Origin: CAWDMC01 sp963803295
GTDB lineage: Bacteria > Acidobacteriota > Terriglobia > UBA7540
Assembly (NCBI GenBank): GCA_963803295.1
Contig: CAWDMC010000027.1
Span: forward strand, 62,001 to 126,000
Direction: 5' to 3'
DNA: 64,000 bases
A model generated the notes under the pieces. That model was not told the origin of the DNA, did no database searches, and saw only the letters and a program-made list of their open reading frames with translations. This document shows, in pieces, positions 58,916-64,000 of the stretch; the stretch's first letter is position 1, and each line of letters begins with the position of its first letter. The position numbers and the translations under genes are program-made.

Positions 58916-61009
58916 TTAACTGTTGCCGCTCGACACCGGTTTTACCAACGCAGCGGTTTGCGGATTTCCTCCGTGATTCGATGTGGCCAGGATTGCGACG
59001 ACGGTGACGAAGTGAGAAGCTTGAACCGGTTTCGGCACATGCTGATTGAAGCCCGCATCCAGGAGCCTGCTGCGATCGGAAGCGCTGGCGTAGGCGGTAA
59101 GCGCAACCGCCGGAGTGTGCCCGCCTCTCTCCCTTGGGAGTGTCCTGATCTTCCGAATGAGACTGTAGCCATCCTCGCCAGGCATCTCGATGTCCGCCAC
59201 TAAAACGTCAGGCTCCTCCCGTTTGAGTATGGCCAAAGCTTCTGGGGCAGAGGCAGCGACGAGCACTTCGGCGCCACCGCGCTCCAAAATGGTGGCGATG
59301 ACTTCCCGGGCATCGGCCTCATCGTCCACAACGAGAATTCGTCTGTCTCTCAGGGAAGAGATCAGTGATTCGCTGGTCGCAATCTCAGGTACGACGGCCC
59401 GACCTCTCCTCGGGTCCTCGAAAATCTCCACCGACGAAGCCGGTATCGGTAAGATCACTTTAAAAATGGCCCCCGAGCGATCTTCCCGGCTCCCAGCAAT
59501 GACGCTCCCACCGTGCATCTCGACCAGGTGCCGGACAATGGCCAGTCCAAGCCCAAGTCCCTTATGTGCCCTGGTGATGGAGGAATCGCCCTGGCGGAAG
59601 AGTTCAAAGATGTGGGGCAGGAAACTGGGCGGTATGCCGGGACCGTCGTCCTGAACGGTAAGCTCGACCTTAGAGGCTGACTGTTCCAGACGGACCTGGA
59701 CGTGACCGTTGACAGGTGTGAATTTGATTGCATTAGAGAGAAGCTTAGAAACCACCTGTTGCAGGCGCACCAAATCCCCCGCGATCGGCTTTAACTCGCT
59801 GGCTACAACAGCCTCTAAGAGGATGTTCTTGGCCGCTGCCGCAGGACGAATCGCGTCGAGTGCCGCCACAATGATGGAAGGCACTTCCACCGGCTTAAGT
59901 TCCAAGCGTAGCTTCCCGCTGACGATTCGCGAGATGTCAAGAAGATCTGATATTAGGCGCGCCTGAAGCAGGGCATTGCGATTGATCGTTTCTACCGCTT
60001 TGCGGTGTGTTTCCGGGTCCAGTCCGCCGGAGATGAGCACGTGCGCCCAACCGGTGATGGCGTTGAGGGGCGTCCTCAGCTCATGAGACAGAATCGCCAA
60101 AAATTCGTCCTTGAGCTGGTTGGCCTTTTCCGCCTCTCGACGAGCCTGCTCAGCGGCTCTCAGCAGTTGCGCCCTCTCCTCTTCCGCACTTTTGCGGCTC
60201 GTAATGTCGATGTTTATACCTGCAATGGACAGTGGCTCGCCCGAAGAATCACGGATTAATGTTCCGCGACCGAGCCACCACTGTTCCGCTCCAGAGACCT
60301 GCGTGCGAAACTCAGCCTTGTATTCCCCACCCTGCCGGGCACGCATGAAAGCTTCCTGAACCGTAGCGCGGTCGTCCGGGTGCACCGAATTTAGAAATTC
60401 GTCAAGGGGATGTTCCCCTTGGCTCGATTCCGTCGGACCCAACCACGTTAACTCGTTCCTCCGGATGTCCCATGCCCATCCTTGAATCGTGGCGGCGGCG
60501 AGTACCAGCCGCAGCCGCTCCTCGTTCTGCCGCAGGAGCGCCGCCGAAGCTTCAATCGCAGCCGTGCGCTCGCGGACGCGTTCCTCGAGTTCGTGATTGA
60601 GCCGCTTCAAGTCCTCCGTCTTCCGGTAGAGGTTGGCAAAAACTGAGACCTTGGCGCGCAGAATATCCGGAACAATCGGCACGGAAATGTAGTCCACGGC
60701 GCCCGAATCGTAGCCTTTAAGCCGGTCCACGTCTGCGACCAGAACACCGGACACCAGAATTATCGCGGTCTTTTCAAAGCGCGGATGGCTGCGAATCATC
60801 GAGGCCAGCTCGAATCCATCGAGCTCGGGCATGCACACGTCCACCAGGACGACCGCGATATCGTTCCCTAAAAGGTGCTGTAAAGCCTCCGTGCCCGAGT
60901 TGGCCCTGATCAGATTTTCGCCGAGGCCCGCAAGGATTGTTTCGTAGCTGAGCAACTTTGCCGGTTGATCGTCGACCAGCAGGATGTTGACCGGTTGTTT
61001 GGTATCCAT
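58916..61009 (-). CDS. Hybrid sensor histidine kinase (REC-PAS-HisKA-HATPase-REC)
   Basis: A 697-residue cytoplasmic hybrid kinase. Residues 7-125 are a receiver (Asp 57 in LVDVCMPELDG), 130-165 a coiled coil, and 165-275 a PAS domain (GWAWDIRRNELTWLG). The dimerisation domain has the H-box LSHELRTPLN with phosphoacceptor His 309, then the ATP-binding domain (N-box LLSNAIKF, G boxes DDGPGIP and GLGLGLAIV). Residues 556-680 form a second receiver (Asp 606 in LVADIEMPGEDG). There are no membrane segments. The ATG follows GGGGGA. It lies 10 bp after the broken hybrid kinase gene and upstream of the CheY-like gene; phosphorelay between them is an inference. Confidence 0.93.
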   Translation of the reverse strand: MDTKQPVNILLVDDQPAKLLSYETILAGLGENLIRANSGTEALQHLLGNDIAVVLVDVCMPELDGFELASMIRSHPRFEKTAIILVSGVLVADVDRLKGYDSGAVDYISVPIVPDILRAKVSVFANLYRKTEDLKRLNHELEERVRERTAAIEASAALLRQNEERLRLVLAAATIQGWAWDIRRNELTWLGPTESSQGEHPLDEFLNSVHPDDRATVQEAFMRARQGGEYKAEFRTQVSGAEQWWLGRGTLIRDSSGEPLSIAGINIDITSRKSAEEERAQLLRAAEQARREAEKANQLKDEFLAILSHELRTPLNAITGWAHVLISGGLDPETHRKAVETINRNALLQARLISDLLDISRIVSGKLRLELKPVEVPSIIVAALDAIRPAAAAKNILLEAVVASELKPIAGDLVRLQQVVSKLLSNAIKFTPVNGHVQVRLEQSASKVELTVQDDGPGIPPSFLPHIFELFRQGDSSITRAHKGLGLGLAIVRHLVEMHGGSVIAGSREDRSGAIFKVILPIPASSVEIFEDPRRGRAVVPEIATSESLISSLRDRRILVVDDEADAREVIATILERGGAEVLVAASAPEALAILKREEPDVLVADIEMPGEDGYSLIRKIRTLPRERGGHTPAVALTAYASASDRSRLLDAGFNQHVPKPVQASHFVTVVAILATSNHGGNPQTAALVKPVSSGNS

Positions 61010-61019
61010 GGTTATCCCC

Positions 61020-61902
61020 CTACCGATGCAACCACATACGCAATGCCGAGAGAAGCTGCTCGGTGTTGACAGGCTTCGCCAGATACTCCGAAGCGCCCGC
61101 CTCCAGACACTTCTCCCGATCGCCCTTCATGGCCTTGGCCGTCAGGGCGATGATGGGGAGCCGCCTATAGGTCGGGTTTTGCCGAATGAACTGCATCGTC
61201 TCGTAACCGTCCATCTCCGGCATCATGATGTCCATCAGCACAATCGACACGTCCGGCGTCGAGTCAAGAATCGCCAGCGCCTCGTAGCCGGTCGTGGCCG
61301 AGAGCACCTTCATGCCGCGGCGTTCCAGCACACTGCTCAACGCGAATATGTTGCGTACATCGTCGTCGACCACCAACACTGGCATCCCTACCAGGTCCTC
61401 ATCCGAGCGATGTAGGCGTTCGATCATCTGCTGTTTCTCAGCGGGCAGGTCAGCCACCACGCGATGGAGGAACAAGGCCGTTTCATCCAGAAGCTGTTCA
61501 GATGCGCAGCAGGTTGCCCTGGGCTACGGCTGAGACCGCGCGCGTTACCTCAGTGGTCGGCCGAAGAAGGTCATCGATCAAAGCGTTGATCGAGCCTTCC
61601 ATCTCACTCCACTCCCCGCCTAGCGGCTCGAAACGGACCCGCTGGCTCGTCTGACCCTTTCTGCCGACCACAACCCCGACCCGCTTCAGTTCAGCGGCCA
61701 TACGTGCGTTGGCAGCGACTATCTCATTGAAGGTGTCAGCGATTTTTCCCTCGATCCCGGTCCGATCGCCTGGCAAACGTACGGAAAAGTCTCCCGCGCG
61801 CACGGATTGAAGGGCACGGAGTAGATCACCTTGCTGGGTGGATGCAAGCCCAGCGCCGTCGTCCCCGTTTGCCCTTGAATTAGCCGGATGTCGTGTTGGC
61901 AT
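61020..61902 (-). pseudogene. HAMP hybrid kinase with its core deleted
   Basis: Two ends of a large HAMP-repeat hybrid kinase joined at about 61490. The first part (ATG at 61902 after GGAGG; 134 codons) encodes one HAMP-like unit, RAGDFSVRLPGDRTGIEGKI and EMEGSINALIDDLLRPTTEV, ending GNLLRI and a stop. The second part, in another frame, begins QLLDETALFLHRVVADLP and holds the terminal receiver (Asp in MDIMMPEMDG). In intact relatives these are separated by more HAMP repeats, GAF, HisKA, HATPase and receiver domains of well over 1,000 residues, all absent here. The receiver might be made from a TTG at 61475, but no ribosome site supports this. Confidence 0.75.
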
Positions 61903-62734
61903 CTTCCCTCCTTGGTACGCCACCTATGATCCAAGAACAAGCGCGCATTGACAGCTGCCTTCGCAACCGCAGCCAAAAGGCATCCTCGGGATCGTGTTCT
62001 TGGCGGAATGATCGGAAGTGCAGCTTAAGACTCGCGTATGGGGTGAACGCACTCCGGTACGCTGGCTGAGACCGCGGGATAAGCGTCATGGCAGCGATCC
62101 GCTGACCTACGGCAGCTATGAGAACAGGTCTCTTCGACATCAACCGCGAAGCAACATCCGCACCACGGACGTCGCCCCCATGCCGACGACGACGTCAGGG
62201 AACCAACTACCCAGCGTCAGACTCACTCCGGGCCCCTCGGGCCGTGCGGACCAAAACCCTTTGCTGACCAAGTAGAATTGGATGTTCCGGCAGGGTGATA
62301 GGGGCACTTTTTTCCGTAGGAATCTCCCCCTCTAGGGTCGCGCTACGGACCCAGGCGGTTGTCACGTGGACGCTTGTGCGGCTTAACTCCGACGCTATTA
62401 TGTCCGCAGCCCCTAACGGGTCGCTGCAGGGAACGCTCATCCCTATTGCAGGCTTGTTCAATTCTTACGATTGGGTTTGCGGTCCCGATGGCCATCGCCG
62501 GTTTGGCCGGAAAACGGCATTTCTTCACTGGCGCCGGTTTAAGGCCCGCAAAATCCCGCTGAAATCCCGCAGCTTTTCCGCAGGTTTCCCGCTCGATTTC
62601 GATCCCCACATTCCGGCTTTGATTGTGCGCGCAACTTCTAATTGACGCCGGGAGCCGGCACGCTCCTGGTTCCCATTAGACCACGTGATTGATTTGATTC
62701 GATGTGCTATTGTGTGCAACTCGAAGGAGGAGGT
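61903..62734. other. 832-bp intergenic region
   Basis: No convincing gene. Several 60-115-codon open frames exist on both strands but none has a family motif or ribosome site. Direct-repeat site 3 lies at 62544-62582. GGAGGAGG at 62725-62733 serves the next gene. Confidence 0.5.
62544..62582. repeat. AATCCCGC direct-repeat site 3 (11-bp period)
   Basis: GCCCGC at 62544, AATCCCGC at 62552 and 62563 (11 bp apart), and TTTTCCGCA at 62574. It is nearly identical to site 1 and lies about 150 bp upstream of the URO-D-family gene at 62735. Confidence 0.5.
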
Positions 62735-63823
62735 ATGTCCGTGATTGAACCTTTCGCCGGCAAGGCCAACATTAACCGCCTGATCACCGCTTTGCACGGT
62801 GAGAAAACCGACCGCGTACCCCATTTCGAGATCCTGATCGAGGATCGGCATGTGGAGCGACTGCTCGGACGGAAGGCGGGCAACACCCTCGGTGTGGGTG
62901 GTGATCCGGCCAAAGGTGCGGCGGCGGGAGAAGGTGTGCGACCGATGTATGCCCATGACTACATCGAGCTTTGCCAAGCGATCGGGCAGGATGCCATTGC
63001 CCTCGAAGCTCTCTGGACGCCTTTGAAACGGGTACGGCCGGACGGCACTGTCGAGTTAATCACCGACCGCAGTGTAAAGACCCGCTCCGACGTGGACCGT
63101 ATCATTTGGCCGGGTGAAGCCGAGATTGAAGAACGAGTTCAGTATGTTCGAGAGTATGTAGACGCCGCTAGGGGGACGGGCGTGGGCGTTATCTTCCTGT
63201 GTGGCTGCATTTTTCAGACTCTCTACGAATTCGTGGTAGGCCTTACGGACTGCATGGTCATGGTCATGGAACAGCAGGAGCTTTTTGAAGAATTGATGTC
63301 TCGCTCTGCAGATTACTTCGCCAAATTGGCCGAGCGCGTCGTGCGGATGGGTGTGGACATCTTCTTCGCCGCGGATGACTTTGCTTTCAAAACGGGCCTC
63401 TTCGTGCGGCCGCAAGTCTTCGAGAAGGTATGGCGTCCTTACTACGATCGCATCCTGGCCCCCGCTCGTGACGCCAAGACTCCCATCATGTTCCACTCTG
63501 ACGGCAAGATCGACGATGCTATCCAAATGCTTGTGGAAATGGGCGCAAATGCGATCCATCCCATGGACCCTTCTGGCATTGACTACCGGGATTATAAGAA
63601 ACGCTACGGCAGCCGCCTAACCCTTTTTGGAAACATTGATATCACTTGGCCGCTGGTCCAGGGGACGCCTGCCGACGTCGCGAGAGACGTCTCTGAGCAC
63701 ATGGAAGTTCTCAAACCTGGAGGACGGTGGGTAGCTGCCAGCAGCCACAGCATCGTGAACTATATTCCCCATGAGAACTTCGTCGCGATGATCAACGCCT
63801 TTCATCAGTTTGGTGCCTATTAA
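62735..63823 (+). CDS. URO-D-family putative methyltransferase (third)
   Basis: A third URO-D-fold protein (362 aa). Features: RLITALHGEKTDRVPHFEI at the N terminus, IFLCGCIFQTLYEFVVGL (about residue 160), DIFFAADDFAFKTGLFVRP (about 208), IMFHSDGKIDDAI (about 253), and LFGNIDITWPL (about 298). The FHSDG segment takes the place of the HSCG of relatives, so the usual thiolate/zinc cysteine is absent. The ATG follows a perfect GGAGGAGGT. The next gene, encoding a Tat-exported protein, starts 52 bp downstream on the same strand. Function is probably methyl or decarboxylation chemistry; substrate unknown. Confidence 0.82.
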   Translation: MSVIEPFAGKANINRLITALHGEKTDRVPHFEILIEDRHVERLLGRKAGNTLGVGGDPAKGAAAGEGVRPMYAHDYIELCQAIGQDAIALEALWTPLKRVRPDGTVELITDRSVKTRSDVDRIIWPGEAEIEERVQYVREYVDAARGTGVGVIFLCGCIFQTLYEFVVGLTDCMVMVMEQQELFEELMSRSADYFAKLAERVVRMGVDIFFAADDFAFKTGLFVRPQVFEKVWRPYYDRILAPARDAKTPIMFHSDGKIDDAIQMLVEMGANAIHPMDPSGIDYRDYKKRYGSRLTLFGNIDITWPLVQGTPADVARDVSEHMEVLKPGGRWVAASSHSIVNYIPHENFVAMINAFHQFGAY

Positions 63824-63875
63824 GCTGGAACAGCGTTCAAGATGGAAGGATCTTACAAGCGAGAGAGGAAAATTT

Positions 63876-64000
63876 ATGGCATTCATTTACGACCGGCGTA
63901 AGTTCTTGCGTGATTCTACCATGTGGGTCATGGCAATCCCCGCACTGCCCGGGTTGGGGCGCGCGAGCGCGCTCCTGGGTTCTGGCGAAAATGGCGCCAT
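63876..64000 (+). CDS. Start of a Tat-exported protein, cut by window edge
   Basis: The ATG follows GAGAGGAAAA. The 41 visible residues, MAFIYDRRKFLRDSTMWVMA and onward, form a twin-arginine signal (DRRKFLRD) with a hydrophobic core and a likely cleavage site near GRASA. The mature protein is outside the window. By context (downstream of a URO-D-family gene) it may be another exported hydrolase or oxidoreductase. Confidence 0.7.
   Translation, partial: MAFIYDRRKFLRDSTMWVMAIPALPGLGRASALLGSGENGA

Noticed and set aside
62295..62645. 116-codon open frame upstream of the URO-D gene
   Set aside because: Its protein includes a translation of the AATCCCGC repeat, and it has no ribosome site or recognisable domain.

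Overview
The window looks like a chromosome segment of an acidobacterium, most likely a Solibacter/Bryobacterales-type member of Acidobacteriota. This is inferred from gene families, not from a marker gene. The basis is four tandem permeases of the acidobacterial duplicated orphan permease (ADOP) type, an Oar-like TonB receptor with an N-terminal carboxypeptidase-regulatory-like domain, many secreted TPR proteins, Tat-exported glycoside hydrolases, and a moderately GC-rich composition. No rRNA, tRNA or CRISPR array was seen.

Left part (1-28 kb): a polysaccharide and deoxy-sugar utilisation region. It holds a GH38 alpha-mannosidase (cut by the window edge), two paralogous GHL6-like hydrolases, two GH29 alpha-L-fucosidases, a DUF4185-like hydrolase, an L-rhamnose mutarotase, two URO-D-family methyltransferase-like proteins, a broken TonB receptor, two large TPR proteins, an octaheme TPR cytochrome c and a frameshifted radical SAM protein. 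A third URO-D-family gene and another Tat-exported protein start at the right edge (62.7-64 kb).

Middle (28-43 kb): a decayed, repeat-rich accessory region. It contains two C-terminal remnants of a GH127-like gene, a hypothetical protein, four copies of a MITE-like palindromic repeat, an IS110-family (IS1111-type) element, and four tandem ADOP permeases. Three of these are frameshifted and they are separated by long-hairpin spacers. The best candidate for something new is in the IS1111-type element. Its 3' non-coding region carries two 10-nt segments on either side of a small hairpin; one matches the left insertion junction and the other is the reverse complement of the right junction. This is the expected layout of a bridge/seekRNA guide. 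The target site can be reconstructed from sibling repeats.

Right part (43-64 kb): mostly intact housekeeping and signalling genes. These are a class II aldolase, a broken VOC-fold protein, an SDR, a TPR regulator with a C-terminal HTH, malate synthase, an intact IS630 element, a Gfo/Idh/MocA oxidoreductase plus transketolase operon, an ExeA-like ATPase fused to PEGA domains, a PoxB-like TPP enzyme, and a signalling operon (a hybrid kinase remnant with its core deleted, an intact hybrid kinase, and a CheY-like regulator).

Frameshifts are unevenly spread. They are dense in the TonB receptor and three ADOP genes and single in the second fucosidase and the radical SAM gene, while long stretches (9-20 kb, 45-61 kb) are clean. 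Either real pseudogenisation or local assembly error could explain this; the sequence alone cannot decide.
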